From Amborella trichopoda (lineage: Eukaryota; Streptophyta; Magnoliopsida; Amborellales; Amborellaceae), in contig NW_006499799.1 of assembly GCF_000471905.2 (NCBI RefSeq), forward strand, positions 4,205,951 to 4,269,950: a stretch of 64,000 nucleotides of DNA. Direction: 5' to 3'. The notes under the pieces were generated by a model. That model saw only the letters and a program-made list of their open reading frames with translations, was not told the DNA's origin and made no database searches. This document shows, in pieces, positions 1 through 12,781 of the stretch. The translations under genes and the position numbers were made by a program. The first letter of the stretch is position 1; each line of letters starts with the position of its first letter.

Positions 1-307
1 TATATATATATCTTGCCTAAAGGATGTAGATTTGCAGGAGTGTGAAAGAATTTCTTGAGTACCATGTCCCCTTCTCTGAATTGTCAAGGAACAACTTTTC
101 TTTGGTATGCCCTCTCAATTCTACAATGGTAAGCAACGATATTTTGTGTTGCTCGTAGTCATCTTTCATCCAAAGTAACAAGGTAAGCGATTCCTGCTTC
201 GATCTTGTATTCCTCATTTAAATTTTTGTGAATAAACACCCAGAGAGATGGTATCTCAACTTCAATGGGTACCACTGCTTCCATACCATCCACCAATGAG
301 TATGGGG

Positions 308-970
308 TCATGCCAGTAGGAGTTTTCTTAGTTGTTCGGTAGGCCCAACACGTTGTTTAGTTTTTAGTGCCAATCCTTGCCCTTCTATTATTCTATCTAT
401 AACTCTGAGAAGTCCTTTGTTTGTGGCCTTTGCTTGTCTGTTTCCTTGATGGTAGTAAGGTGTGGAGAATTTCTGCGTTATCCCAAACTTTTTACACACC
501 TTATTGACCTTTTCATTTTTGAGATTGGATCCATTGCCAATAATGATTGACTCGGGAACACCGAATCTAAATACAATGTTGTCCCTCAATTTTGACAATG
601 ATGCAGCCTCTAACCATTTGGTGAAGTACTCTATAGCCGTTAATATAAAATGGTAGCCGTTTGAGGGTTTTGGTAAGATCATTCCAATAATATCCAAACC
701 CCACAGGGCAAAGGGCTATACAGGCGGTGTTGCGTTGAGTGGTACGGACAGTGCATGGATGAGGTCTCCATAAAGTTGACATTTGGGACACCTCTTGACG
801 AACTTCCAACAATCTTCAGCCATGGTGGTCCAATAATAGTCCTGATTTTCAGAGCTAAGGCGGTTGCCCCAGAATGACCTCCTTCATTATGTAACTCTGT
901 CAACACTTGGTCGCTTTCTGACTGATCGAGACACCGTAAAATGATGCCATCAAAGGATTTCTTGAACAAG
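308..970 (-). pseudogene. gypsy integrase fragment (zinc finger plus catalytic core)
   Basis: The minus strand encodes a His-rich zinc-finger remnant (ELHNEGGHSGA, near 880) and then the core beginning LDIIGMILPKPSNGYHFI, with the usual EYFTKWLEA motif. The second catalytic Asp, normally in a DNGSNF-type motif, reads GNGSNL here. The catalytic Glu motif (normally GQAEATNK) reads RQAKATNK. Two of the three DDE residues are therefore lost, besides frame breaks between the two pieces. The integrase is certainly inactive. It lies at the 3' end of the element coding region, downstream of RNase H. Confidence 0.85.
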
Positions 971-1393
971 AGATCACCTCTTATTAAGAATCCTATAGAA
1001 AACCTTCGAAGGGTTTTTATCCTTTTTGGTGGCTCCTTCGAGGTATAACGTATCTTTCAGCAAGGACAGAACATCATGGAACCATGGTTTTTCCTTAACT
1101 AGCGCATCTGAAGCCACGAGGGACACTTCCCCATTATTCTAATTTTCTTTCTCTATTTCTTCTTTAATCCTTGGTGGGGAAGGATCATGTTTGTTCCTGA
1201 TGTAGAATGGCAGCGTAGTGATTTCTGGAGGAATATCAACCATTGAAGCAAGGATCGCAAGGGTGTCGACAAACCAATTATTTTCCCTAATTACGTGCTG
1301 AAAGGTGATTTTCTTAAAATATGGGATCATCTTTTCCACCTTTTCTTTATAGGGTTTAAGTTTTTCTTCTTTCACCTTCCAACTCCCTTGAAC

Positions 1394-1816
1394 TTAGTTT
1401 ATGACGAGTAAGGAGTTCCCAATTACTCGTATTTGCTGGATTTTCATTGCCATAGCCTTCTCGAGCCCGACTATCAAGCCTTCATATTCAGCAATGTTAT
1501 TAGTACATGGGAAATTCAGTCTGATGGCTGTTGGCATTAAAAACTTCTCGGGTGAGCATAGTATGACTCCTATACCTGACCTGTATTCGTTTCTTGCACT
1601 ATCGAAGTATAGCTCCCAAATTGATTCCTCGATTGTGAAGAGGTTTTCATCAAGGAGATCCGTGTTGACTGGAGTGTTATCTGGCATGTCGTGTTCAGCT
1701 AAGTAGTCAGCAATGGCTTGTCCTTTGATCGATTTTCGAGTGACATATTTGATCTCGAACTCGATCAATAACATTCTCCATTTTGGCAAACGCCCATTAA
1801 GAACTGGCCTCTCCAA
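1394..1816 (-). pseudogene. gypsy RNase H fragment
   Basis: Minus-strand open stretch of 140 codons. It starts with the connection region after RT (LPKWRMLLIEFEIKYV) and continues into an RNase H fold: WELYFDSARNEYRSGIGVIL, then NNIAEYEGLIVGLEKA, then RVIGNSLLVIN. The NIAEY..L..GL signature is typical of the extra RNase H found in Tat-lineage plant gypsy elements. The third acidic position, usually a DS pair, is NS, so activity is unlikely. Stops separate it from the RT upstream at 2460 and the integrase downstream. Confidence 0.8.
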
Positions 1817-2459
1817 TAGGTACTTGAGTGGGTCTATTTTTTATATGAGCTTGACGGTATGAGATCAAACATAGTGTCTTAACTTCTACATAGACCACAC
1901 AAGTGTTAAGCAATGCTTCTCCACGTCTGTGTATCTTGTCTCATAGTAGACCATGGTTTTGTTGATGTAGTATATCGTTTGTTTTTTCTATGGTCATCGT
2001 GTTGTCGTAACATTGCCCCCATGGTCTTGTCTTTCACTGATATGTATAAGAATAGGGGTTTCTTTAGACTAGGAGGACTTATGATGGGAGGTTTCGTGAG
2101 GTACTCCTTGATTTGATTGAACGCTTCTTGGCATTCATTATCCCATATGAATGAGGTATCCTCCTTAAGGAGCCTATTGAACGGTGTGCACTTATCTACC
2201 AGTTATGAAATAAAACGCCTTATGGCTTGTATGCGACCTTGAAGCCCACAGATTTCTCTGATGTTCCGGGGAGGGGGCATTTTTGTGATGGCTCATATTT
2301 TGGATGGGTCCACCTCGATGCCCCTTTAGCTTACTATAAATCCTAGTAATTTGCTAGATTCAACTCCAAAGGCACATTCTGTGGATTGAGTTTGAGTTGG
2401 TGTTTCTAGAGTCTTTCAAAAATGGTTCTCAGGTTGGTGAGATGATCAGGCATATTCTT

Positions 2460-3161
2460 CTACTTGATTAGAATGTCGTCGACATAGTCTTTCATGATGG
2501 TATGCATCAAGTCATGGAAGATGCTGGTCATTGCCCGCTGATAAGTTGCCCCTGTATTTTTTAAGCCAAAGGGCATGACACAATAGCAGTAGGTTCCCCA
2601 ATGCGTTATGAATGAAGTCTTGGTTTGGTCTTCTTCTGCCACGATGATTTGGTTGTAACCTGAGAAGCTGTCCATAAATGACAACATCTCATGTCCCACA
2701 GTGTTTTCTGCCAAGGCATCCGTATTTGGTAACACGAAATTGCCTTTGGGACATGCCTTGTTGAGGTCTCTATAATAGACGCACACTTGGATCCTCCCGT
2801 CTTTCTTGGGTATGATCACTATGTTGGCCAACCACTCTGAATAATCGACGGGAGTAATGAACTTCGTCTTGAGCAGTTTATCGATTTCTTCCTTAATTTT
2901 GAGCTCAAGGAAGATCTTCTGACGTCGGAGTTTTTACCTCAATGGTATCGCCCCTTCGTTGAATATTAGGTGATATTGCACCAATGTGGGATCTAACCCT
3001 GACATATCATCATATGACCAGGCAAAGACATCATGATATTTGTTGAGAAAGAAAATCATATTTTCCTGCTCCTTAGGAGATAAGGAGGTTCCAATCTTGG
3101 TTAACCAAGGGTCCTTCTTAGTTCCTAAGTTTACGTCAATCATCTCTTCGATGATAGTCAT
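2460..3161 (-). pseudogene. gypsy reverse transcriptase fragment
   Basis: Two minus-strand blocks. The first (3161-2934) holds the region before RT, with MSGLDPTLVQYHL. The second (2831-2460) is the RT palm: IIPKKDGRIQVCVYYRDLNKA, SFMDSFSGYNQI, MPFGLKNTGATYQRAM, ending in the catalytic box KDYVDDILIK. The YVDD box is intact, but the two blocks are out of frame and the downstream connection is interrupted. It is a family-typical Ty3/gypsy RT, useful for phylogenetic placement. Confidence 0.88.
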
Positions 3162-4139
3162 TGGGTGACCATCAAACCTCTTCTTGAATTGCTCACCATG
3201 AGAAGTGAGTTCCTCAGGATGAGAGATTTCTTCAGACTCTTTGCTCTCTTAATCTTCGTCTTGGTCGTCCAATTCGTCATCTTGGGTATTGTGCACCGTT
3301 ATCGGGCTATCTTGGGTATTCACCGTTTTTTAAAATTCTTTTTCATCTTTACCAATCTTATCATGTTTTGAATTTTCAACAGTTTTTGAAATGACACAAG
3401 AGGTATCCCTTATTTGACTCACGAGAGAAATGTTGGGGACCACATGCGTAGGGTGGTTAGATGGCCACCCTGCGCCAATCCGTTTTTTGGCACCGGGACT
3501 TGAAGGTGTCCCTGGTATGCTTCCAGCGATTCTTGAGATAGAGGAATATTTGACCAATTCCATTCCAGGGTTTGAATAGGCGGATGAGCACGTTTGGTTC
3601 TGTTAGAGCCAATTGTGCATACCTTCATCCAGGTCAGCAAAAAGGTCTTCAATCCCTAATTCATATGTGTGCTGAGATATGGAAGAAGAATTATTCGTTG
3701 TTGGGGATTCAAGGATCACCCTTGGCCGTTTTGAAGAATAGCATAAAGAGGTTCGAGGCTTTGAATGTCTCCAGATACAAAGCTTGGATAGCTTGAAAGT
3801 TTCATCCGGCTTTGAAATAGGGTGAGAGAACACCCGAGTCCTCTTCGATCTCTGTTTTCAGTTTTGGCTTGGAGTGATTAAGAAATTGCCTCCGTTACAC
3901 CTTGCCTTTGATGTTCCAAACCTTGGCGGGGTTGAAAGCCTTGGGAGAAGAGCATGTGCCAAGCCTTGAGGGACTCGGAACCGTATCGATGTTGACATTG
4001 GATAATGTCATCCATCGATGCAGAAGTTTGCAAAATTTGAGAAATAGGGTCACCAGCCTCTAGGCGTAAGGTGGCACAATCGGCTTGCTCTAAGGAAGCG
4101 AGTAAGATTTCTCCAAGCCCCCTACGGCTAGCTTCTCGT

Positions 4140-4904
4140 TATGTATACTACGATTGAGAAAAGAAGGGCATTCAGCACATACATTCGTGACGCCGTTTTT
4201 AGTCGAAAATTTGAGTCATTGATGGAGTGTATAGCCGGCCACGAGGTTTTTATGCAGCCACGGTCTTCCTAGCAGCATGTTGAATGAAGGTTTTATGTCC
4301 AAGACATAAATCTTTATCACTTGGATGGAAGGGCCGATCTTGATTGTAAGAGGTAGTATGCCTTTAACTTGTCGCTTGGTCCTATCATATGCAGTGATAG
4401 TTAATTAACATGGCTCGAAGTCATTCGGGCTTTTGCCTATCTGCTTCACTGTTTTCATAAGGCATATGTTTAAGGATGCCCCATTATCAACAAGCACTCT
4501 ACATATCTCATATCCTTGCATGAAACGGTGTTGTGTAGAGGTTGGACATGAAAGTCATTGAAGCTGGCTAGGATGTCATCATTTGTGAACACGATTGGTG
4601 TTGGTGCCTTCAGTTGGTTGATCATTCCACACAACTCATCCGGCTGTGTGTTGCTCGGGATGTGTGTCGTGGCAAGGACCTTTTCGATCGGAGCTCTATG
4701 TGCTGGTGAATTAGCAAGCAGTTCCAAGATGGAGATTTGGGCCTGGATCTTCCCAAGATGAGCTGGTAGATTGTAGGTGGCTGCGGATCCTTGAATTTCT
4801 TTTTTCAACTCATGATCTGCGACCCCTGCTAGTTGTCTGGCTTTTGAGGTGTTTCCCATTCTTTCATCGAGAGTGTCGGCCTTTAATTGGATGGGTTTGA
4901 ACAC
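4140..4904 (-). pseudogene. gypsy aspartic protease region
   Basis: The upstream part (4904-4530) is the linker common in plant gypsy polyproteins (AQISILELLANSPAHR, then FTNDDILASFNDFHVQPLH). It continues into the retropepsin: RVLVDNGASLNICLMKT near 4500, with the active-site Asp as DNGA, and the second conserved block FNMLLGRPWLHKN near 4260. At least one in-frame stop lies inside the domain. It sits between gag (5.3-6.9 kb) and RT, the expected position. Confidence 0.82.
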
Positions 4905-5299
4905 TCAGCCTCTTCGGGTTAGGGAATTAACCTCGCAAGCCTGAGGCTCGGTAGGATCACCCCTAGCAAGAGTAATGAGAGACCTTGGGATGTTGGCCCA
5001 TTGTTCGGGAGATGACCCATTTTCATTGGTTTTGACCATATCAAATTTTAGCGTATAATGTTCGCCATATTAGTCCCATTTGGGAAGGTTATCGAGAATT
5101 GGAGATGAAGGATTTCCTCTTAGATTGCTCAAGAGATCTTCTTTGGTCTCTTGAAAATGATGATCACAAGCAAATATGCCTTGACTAGGATTGTCTTCTT
5201 CATCTCCACTCTCAATCATGTGAATGACAACATTCTCTTATGAGTTGTCTTGAGCTCTTGCCTTTTTAGTCGTTATGACCATATTTTTAGGGAGAGGAT

Positions 5300-6944
5300 T
5301 TACGAAGATACCCATCTTTTGATTAGGTTCTTCAGCAGGTTGATTTCTAGGTGTGACAGTGATGCCCCCTTATTGATTAACCCTTGAATCACCCATTTTA
5401 AATATTTGCAGTTTTGAGTATCATGAGCATGGTTTTGATGCCATTTGCACCACTTGCTCTTATATGTGACTTGAAATGGTGGTGGAAGATAAACCATATT
5501 TCTAGCCAGAAGTAATTTCAGCACCTTTTCTAATGGGTCTTTGAGAGGGGTGAAATTATCCTCTCACCTTTGGTTATTGTATTGAGCGTTAGCTCTAGGC
5601 TGACCCCTTCTATTTTGGTTATGATTATTGCGCTGAGTGGTTGAACCTTGAGCTGGTCTGTTAATGACAATCTCATTAAACTGATAGGAAGCATTCCCCT
5701 TGTTATTGTTTTTACTCTTATTTTGGGGAGTTGTTATCGGCTTATTGTCAGGCTAGGTGCTGAGGGGTGTTCCTCTAGCCCTTTCATGTCGTGCCACCCG
5801 CTCAATCATGGAGTCGAAGGAGTGGGGGATAAGACCTTGGCTTAAGAAGGTCTTGTATTACGGAGCGGCGTTCTCTAAGACTATGGAGATCTTTGCTGGG
5901 TCTGTAAGTGGACATTCTATGACCCACATCCCCGACTCGTGGAATCGACCAATGAAATCCTCGAAGGATTCTCTTGGGTTTTGTTTCGATGCACTAAGCT
6001 CGCCCAGGGAGAGAGGTCTTGATGTCGACCCGCAGTAGCGAGAAACGAATAGGTTGAACAATTTGTCTAGCATGATGTGTGATCTAGCAGACATTGTTCT
6101 TCGATGCCAGTTCAAGGCCTCACTGGTCAATGTTTGTGAAAATATGGACTTCAGTTGGTTAGGCATGTCTCGCAAAGCTCGAACGGAGAGGAGGCACGCG
6201 TTGACGTGAGTATCTGGATCGCTCTTCCCGTTAAACTTGTTTCTAAATTCTGGGATGACAAATCCTAGGGAAAGATCTTCCATACCTCCAAGGGTCTCAT
6301 GAACATAGGCCTACGGGAGTAGAATTTGTTGCATGCCCATTCTTACAAGCATGTCTTGTACCGCTTTTAAGGTCTTCATGTTGGGTGTTTGGCATGACAG
6401 TAGGCCCACCAGTTGGTGGGTTCCCAAGCGTAGAATGATAAGTTGAAACTTGGGGTACATGTTGGCTTGCATGGACCTGAGATTAGCCTACATGGGACTG
6501 CATGAGCCGCAATCACCGAGGTGGTTTGATATATTTGTGCCTGAGGGGTGTACGACCCATAGGTGTTGCCATCGGTTGTGGAAATTGCACGATTTGTTGG
6601 ATCGGATGAACTAGAGGTACCGATTGGAAAATCAGCTGCCTCGTTAGTACTAAGGGTTGACTTATACCACTAAGTTGGTTTGACATCAACCCATAAGCTG
6701 GGGCGTGAACAGTGTAACCTAGGTCAACTAGACTTTTAAGGATAACTTGGACGCCTATTTTGCCTAAGGGTTGGTTTAGATTAATACCTCTGTTTCGTAC
6801 AGTGTTCAGGACATCATGAGCTATACAATGGTGGCTCGAGGTTGGGGCTAGATCCCCTAGACCTAAGTGGGGCTTGATTTTGAGATCGTTGTGCCTCAGG
6901 GTTATCTTGGTTCGAGTTGTGGGAATTGGCATTAGATGCTGCAT
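5300..6944 (-). pseudogene. gypsy gag fragments
   Basis: The capsid-like core (6283-5858, minus strand) starts near IPEFRNKFNGKSDPDTHV and contains LTSEALNWHRRTM and PRESFEDFIGRFHES, the usual retrotransposon gag pattern. Downstream at 5524-5300 is the degenerate nucleocapsid motif CKWHQNHAHDTQNCKYLK, the C-x2-H..H-D-T..C pattern of Tat-type elements. A Pro/Gln-rich N-terminal stretch lies at 6944-6513. The pieces are in different frames, so this is a pseudogene. Confidence 0.82.
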
Positions 6945-7559
6945 GAATTTCTTCCCTCACTTGACTCCTAGTTTGGTTGTAGGACAAACTCCAGCTCAGA
7001 CCCCTTGACTATTCAGTGTATTTCAAGCTGAACCAGGTTTTCAGATCACACAGATCTCAGGATTAGGAGTGGACCCTTGAGATTCTGCCTTTAATTGAAG
7101 ACATGGGCATTGGATAATGGATTGACCTGAGGTCTGTCAATAATCCCAAGGGATCACAACATATTGGTCCCTAGGTTTGGGCAGGTTAGGTTTAGAGTCG
7201 GTCGTGGAGCAATCATCATGGTCACCTTAAGTAACCGGCATAGTGACTCTCTTTGGGGTTCTAGAATCTAGACTTAGGTAAGAGCTAGACTCGACGACTT
7301 AGGGCGGACCTAGTGTGAATCAAGGGGCAAAACTTTAACTAAGACCTAAGCTAAGATTAGACTGGAACTTAGACTTGCTAGACTCAATGGGTTTTGGTTC
7401 AGACCCTAAACTAGGGTAAGCTTAATCCAGCTCTAGAGGCAACTTTTAAACTTAGACTTATGCTAGAATCTAGGATAAAATCTAAACTAGATGGGTACGA
7501 GTCTCGGCTCGGACTAGAGTGGGTCTAGGTTCGGAGCTAGGTGTGAGCCTGATTCGGAC

Positions 7560-7900
7560 CAAGACTGAGCTAGGTGCAAGCCTGGGCTTGGACCAAGAGG
7601 GTTGTGACAATCAGACCGAGTATGGACCTGGACTGGATCAAAATTGAGCTAGGCACGAGCCCTCAACTAGGATCAAGAGGGGGCCTAGGTTCGGACTTGA
7701 GCTAGGCTGGGTATAAGCCTGAACTTGGACCCAAAGAATTTTGATGATCAGACCCGATATGAACCTGGACTGGATCAGCAATGAACAAGGAACAAGAGGG
7801 AGCCTAAGTTCGGACCAAGGCGAAACCTGATCCGGACCTGGGCTAAGCTGGGTACAAGCCTGGGCTTGGACCCAGAGGGTTTAGCTTGAACCAAAAGCGG
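7560..7900. repeat. degenerate ~140-bp tandem repeats in the element leader
   Basis: The block beginning with a GCAAGCCTGGGCTTGGACC-type sequence recurs near 7570, 7710 and 7850, spaced about 140 bp. Further degenerate GGACC / CTAGG(C/T) words spread from 7200. It is non-coding and lies between the gag start and the 5' LTR of the gypsy element, so it belongs to its untranslated leader. Confidence 0.6.
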
Positions 7901-8689
7901 GCCGGACAGAGACCTAAGATTAACCAACAGAAATAAGCAAGCACAGCACACAAAAACCTTTGACCTAGATTGATTATAGGTTGGCTTGGCTTGAGAGTGG
8001 GTTCCTAACTATTGAAATGCGACTAGGCTGATATAGGTCCCCACATAAGTCCTGGCCTCCTCTTATAAGATGTTCACCAGGTCCTAGTATACGCGGAATT
8101 GCTTTGAGGCAAAGGATTATGGAGGGGCACTCATAGTTAAAGTTACACGAATTCCAACTGCCTCGACTCTCAAAGCTAGGTTCCCCTCACACCGTTAAAG
8201 CGGATTTTGGGGGTTTTCAAAATATTTGTTTGCTGGTTTCCCAGGCATTCCCGGTTCGGTGTGTGCTAGAGTGTGTAAAGAAGCACGCAATCAAAAATAA
8301 AGTCAAGCACACAATGCAATTAAGAAAGAAATAAAGCAAACACTTGGCGCTGATCGCGCCTAACGATGCATGCTTCGAGGTAAAAATCATTTGAAGCACA
8401 ATATAGATGGAGGGGTAAGCAACCCCTAAGAAGGTGCAGTCGCAATGGTGAGACTAGGCACAGTCCGTGCTAAGTCGAGAGTGACCTGAGTCGAGGGTGA
8501 CTCGAACGGGACGCGGTTCAAGGAGGGTGCAAGCAACCCTCAATGTATTTTTTTATTTTTTTATCTTTTAATTTTGATGAAACACAGCTAAAAAAACCAT
8601 GGTAAAAGTAGGGAAAACATGATTTCAGTCAAAATTAACAAATTAAAATAAAATCGGGAAGCAAGAAACAGCACAGACCTATATGAAGC

Positions 8690-9210
8690 AAAATATTTTT
8701 TTATATTTTTTTAAAATTTATTTGAAGTCAAAACTTAGTCAATATGGAGCCCAAAGTCCTGAAACAGGTCTGTGGAGTCCTAGAATATTTCTAGGACACT
8801 TGCAGTTGGGCGACACGGGTGGTGTCGCTCATGAGGCATTACTGATGTCGCCCTTGCAGGAAGGGTGACACTGCTCAAAAAATTTATTTATTTTATTCTT
8901 TTTTACATTTATATTATTGAACTTGATTAAATAAGGCTACAATAAACTTCGAAGAAATAGGAAAAAAAATATTTATGATGAAATAAATTAAAACAGCGTA
9001 AAGCAGGACAGTGTAGATAAAACATATATGTATCCAGTAAATATATTTTTGGTATTTTTAAGAATTTTATTTTGATCAGAAAATTTTTGTGCAATCATAA
9101 GAGAGACCTTAGAACATATCTGCAAAGTTTTAGAATATTCTGAAACTTTTAAATTCGGGCTCAGCAGCACTAGTGGTTTCGCTCAGGCGACACTGCTAGT
9201 GTCGCCCAAA
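8690..9210. repeat. two diverged copies of a ~340-bp leader repeat with GTGTCGCC motifs
   Basis: An AT-rich block followed by a pair of inverted GGGCGACAC / GTGTCGCC words occurs at about 8690-8870 and again at about 9030-9210. The same palindromic word appears in the LTR at 10.05-10.22 kb. It is non-coding. Confidence 0.55.
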
Positions 9211-9341
9211 AAAAGTAGGGTTTTGCAGTACTAAAACCATGGATCATGGTCACAGCTGATGTTTGGGACCTTTTGTGATTGAAATCAGTGAAAAATAGTG
9301 AATAAAAAACATATTTTGGTGCTTGGATCAAGCTCGAAAGG

Positions 9342-9359
9342 CCCCACGGTGGGTGCCAA
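9342..9359 (-). other. putative primer-binding site
   Basis: Immediately inside the LTR, the minus strand reads TGGCACCCACCGTGGGGC, two to three bases after the LTR ends in ..AAACA. This matches the sequence form found just inside the 5' LTR of many plant Tat-type gypsy elements. The exact tRNA was not identified. Confidence 0.65.
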
Positions 9360-9361
9360 GC

Positions 9362-10530
9362 TGTTTATGATGCAAATCTGACAGATCTTCCGAAGAACAT
9401 CCCTCGGATCTGACACCTTAAACTTGATGAAAATAAGTGATAGAGAAAGTAGGACAAATCTAATTCAGATATGAGGCCAGATCTGCCAGAAAATGAGCAG
9501 ATCTACTCTCATATCTGTGGCATCCAATATGATCCAAAATACTAAAAATACGATTTTAAAAGCAAAATAATCAAAATAGATCAAAATAAAATAAAACAAT
9601 AAAATAAGAAGAAAGAAAGAAAAAGACAATATCAAACAGGGCTGGATGGTCTGGGGCTCTCGAGCCTTCGAGGGCTCGCCCGTATCAACACCAGCATCCT
9701 CTTTGCCTTTCTTATTCGGATGTTGACCAACAGATCTCTGGTATATAATGGTTGTTGTGCCCTAAAGATAGTTTAGATCTAGGGTTGTTGTGCCCTAGGT
9801 CTAGGTTTTCTCAGGCTTAGAGTTCCTCTAGATGTCTAAGGTTTTCAACTTGCTTTAGAGTTTTCAATCTCTTGTGTAGCTTTTTTTTTTGTCTATCTCT
9901 AAGGCCGCTTTCAATCCAACCCTTGTTTCTAACTTCATCTACCCTTAAGTAGCCATGAAAAAGGGATATACAAGGGCCCATGACCTGTTGGAAAGGATAT
10001 ACATCCATAACCAATAAATCCCCATCCCAAAAAACCATTTTCGAAAGTACGGATTTGGGCGACACTGGCAGTGTCACCCCGGTGAAAAGTCATTAAAAAA
10101 GTGACCTAAACTAGAAAAAAATAAATTTGGGGCAAAGGGGCTAGGGTAGTGTCGCCCAAATCTGGGCGACTCCAGGCGTGTCGCCCAATCTAGGCTTGGC
10201 AACACTGCCAGTGTTGCCCAAACAAAAAGTGCTCCAAATTGAAAATTTTCTTTTCAAGTATGTTCCTTAGCCTCTTGTGAAGCTACCAAAGACATTTGGG
10301 TCAAAATATATTTTTTTACTATTTTTAATGATTTTTTTGGTAAAATAAGGCATTTACAAGCAAACCGAAACTTGTCCAGATTGCTTTTTTTCACTTTGGG
10401 TCTATTCCTCAACCTCTTGTGAAGCTCTTAGAGAAAATTTGGGTGAAAATGGATTTTTTTACTTTTTTTAATGATTATTTTTTTAAAACAAGGCGTTTAC
10501 ATAATTTTGAGTCAAAACAGGGTTTCTACA
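9362..10530 (-). repeat. 5' LTR of the first gypsy element
   Basis: On the minus strand it starts TGTAGAAACCCTG and ends ATCATAAACA, i.e. it is bounded by TG..CA, is 1169 bp long and directly abuts the primer-binding site. The second LTR is outside the window, so the boundary rests on the termini and primer site only. Confidence 0.65.
10263..10508. repeat. ~130-bp tandem duplication inside the LTR
   Basis: CCTCTTGTGAAGCT followed by an AT-rich block ending in GGC(A/G)TTTACA occurs twice, at about 10272-10360 and 10401-10501. On the minus strand this lies close to the LTR start, in the U3 region. Confidence 0.7.
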
Positions 10531-10656
10531 GGGTTCCAGGCAGGCAGACTGGTCCTGGGTCATAGGGTAGGCTGTGTGAACTATAGATTTTGGGTTTACT
10601 AGGATAATGTGGGCCTAAGGGTTCAGAAAACCATAGAATTTTCCAGATTAAAAATC

Positions 10657-11418
10657 GGGCGTCAACATGCTAGGATGAAGGGGAGTCAGAGGGAGAATTT
10701 TGCCTTGTCCTTCCTCTTCTTTGAACATGTTCACCAGTGTTCGCCCAATGTCCTCAACATCTTCATGAGGCGAAGGTTTTATCTTCTTCACAAACTTGTA
10801 ATCACCATTATTTGGCTTTTAGGGTGACACCGAATCTGTGAAATAATACTTGGCATCAGCATAGTGAGCTTCGGCTACAAGAAACAGTCTTTTATCAGCA
10901 TAAACCATATATTGTCTCCCATCTCGACTATACTTGAAGCATTGGTGCAATATGGATGGAACCACCCTCTGGTCATGGAGCCACGAGCGGCCGAGAAGGA
11001 TGTTGTAGGTGGTGTCAGTGTCGATTACATGAAATTGAGCATAGTCATTTAATTCACCAATCTTGAGACGAAGGCGGACAGTGTCAACCGGCTTTTCTCC
11101 TGACTGGTTGAATCCCTGGACTGTGATATGCGTCGGAGTGAGATCTTCAGAGCCTAATCCCAATCGAGTGAGGATTCTCCTTGCTATAAGGTTGACTGCT
11201 GACCCTTCATCCAACATAATTCGGTTAATGGGGCATGCATGTAACTCGCCAGTCACAAAGAGAGGGCGATTGTGAAATTTTTCTCCCAATTGTAGATCAT
11301 CCTCCGACAAGGTGATCGTCATACATCCACTCAAGATTGATGGGTCCACCTTGATGGGTTCCACTTCGGTCTCGTACACCTCTGATCGGAAAGAGACTGA
11401 ACCAGAGCCATACGGCAA
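10657..11418 (-). pseudogene. gypsy protease (second element)
   Basis: A 199-codon open stretch on the minus strand shows the retropepsin-like domain: SGCMTITLSEDDLQLG, GELHACPINRIMLDEGSAVN with the active site written DEGSA, and TYNILLGRSWLHDQRVVPS as the second conserved block. After a stop near 10820 the coding sense goes on (KPNNGDYKFVKKIKPSPHED) to about 10657. It is much less broken than the first element, but the polyprotein is not open through to gag. Confidence 0.8.
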
Positions 11419-12781
11419 TCCCTTGAGAGCATGAGAGCATCATAAATGTTGAGAAGGGCTGGAAGCTTCCACATATTTCACCTTTTCCTCGTCGGCCTTT
11501 TGTGCTCCTGGAGGAGGTTTAGGTGGACGAGGTTTATTTTGGCCTGCTGACCGACTTGATTGCGTAGACGGCTTGGTTTAGGTGGTCTCGGTGGATTAGG
11601 TGACCAGGATTTGTTTTAGTGTAATGGAGGTTTGAGGTTGAGGCTTAGGAGGTGGCTGGGTATATGGGATCAGAGGCATCCTAGGGAAGTTGAGGATGGG
11701 TGGATTGTCTGGGGTATTTGGGCCAGGAAGGAGCATAGGGAGTTGGAGGATGGGTAAATTGTTTGCAGTATTCAGGTGAGGGAGAAGTGGTGGACCGGGA
11801 AACTTTAAGATGTCGGGCTTCTGAGGTGAAGGTTGCAACGTTTTCCCCGACCTCAGGCTCATTTGCCCCATGCTGGATGACACTTCTGAGATTAGCACCA
11901 TGTGACGGATTTCCTAAAAATAGAAGCTCTGCCCTCTTGATTCTCTCAGCCTCTGCTCAAAGTCGAGCTCAAGGGGCCACTAGGGTTTCTTCAATTTTGA
12001 CTTCTTATGCTTCTTGGAGGAGGAAGATAGCTCTGACTTAGGTCGAGCTGCCAGAGCATCAGCGACTTGTCAGGAATCCAACTGCCTGGGCTAACATCTT
12101 TTTTCAACCACCTCCATCGCGTCCTGCTTATATTGGTTTCTTCAAGTTCTATGTCAAGAGCCATGAAGTATGAACATTCTCGGGTTGTACCCGCAGGAGA
12201 CATAAAAGAGGAGGGGGAAGAAGAAAAAGAAGAAGAAGATGGAGAGCAAGAACAGGGGTCAATAGGTGAGGGACTTTTAAGGTCATTACCCTCTTCGGAC
12301 CAATTTGGGCAGGACGTGTGCAAGGAGTCTTTTACGTCTTTCCCTTGCTTATACTGCTGGGAGTGCTTTTAACGTCGTCGCCCTCATTGGATGTGCCCCG
12401 AGTAGACGACGACTCACAAACATCCTCTTGATGAGATGAGGAAGAAAGAATGATTACACCGAGGATGAAGTCTTGTAAGGTCGGCAATGGGGGAAGAGGC
12501 TTGAGAAATTCTTGCTCAACTAGTGGTTGAGCAGTCTTGTTTCTCCGGCGAGCAGCCCTTGACGCCCGTCTTCTCTTGGTTTCGATTAGAAGTGCTTGAT
12601 TCGTCTTGCTATGTTTGCGAATAGTCCTAGCTTGATGAAATTCCTTTCGAATTAAGGACTTGAGTCTGCTCCGCCCGTGGTAGACTCTCCATAGTTGGGA
12701 AGTTGAGGGTTCAGCAAGATCTGAATCATCATTACCCAGGTCATGTGTCGAGAGGTCCTCTCGCACCGGTGGAGCAGTGAC

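Larger units (their letters stand above)
1..10530 (-). mobile_element. Ty3/gypsy LTR retrotransposon (Tat-like), 5' part, decayed
   Basis: Read on the minus strand the order is LTR (10530-9362), primer-binding site, leader, gag, protease, reverse transcriptase, RNase H, integrase, which is the Ty3/gypsy order with integrase last. The element runs off the left edge, so the 3' LTR and target duplication cannot be seen. All coding parts are broken by stops and frameshifts and several catalytic residues are changed, so it is not autonomous. The RNase H type and the primer-binding-site sequence point to the Tat lineage; this lineage call is an inference. Confidence 0.85.

Noticed and set aside
11763-12372. 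Plus-strand open frames across the second gypsy element
   Set aside because: They are shadows of the minus-strand gag/protease coding sequence.
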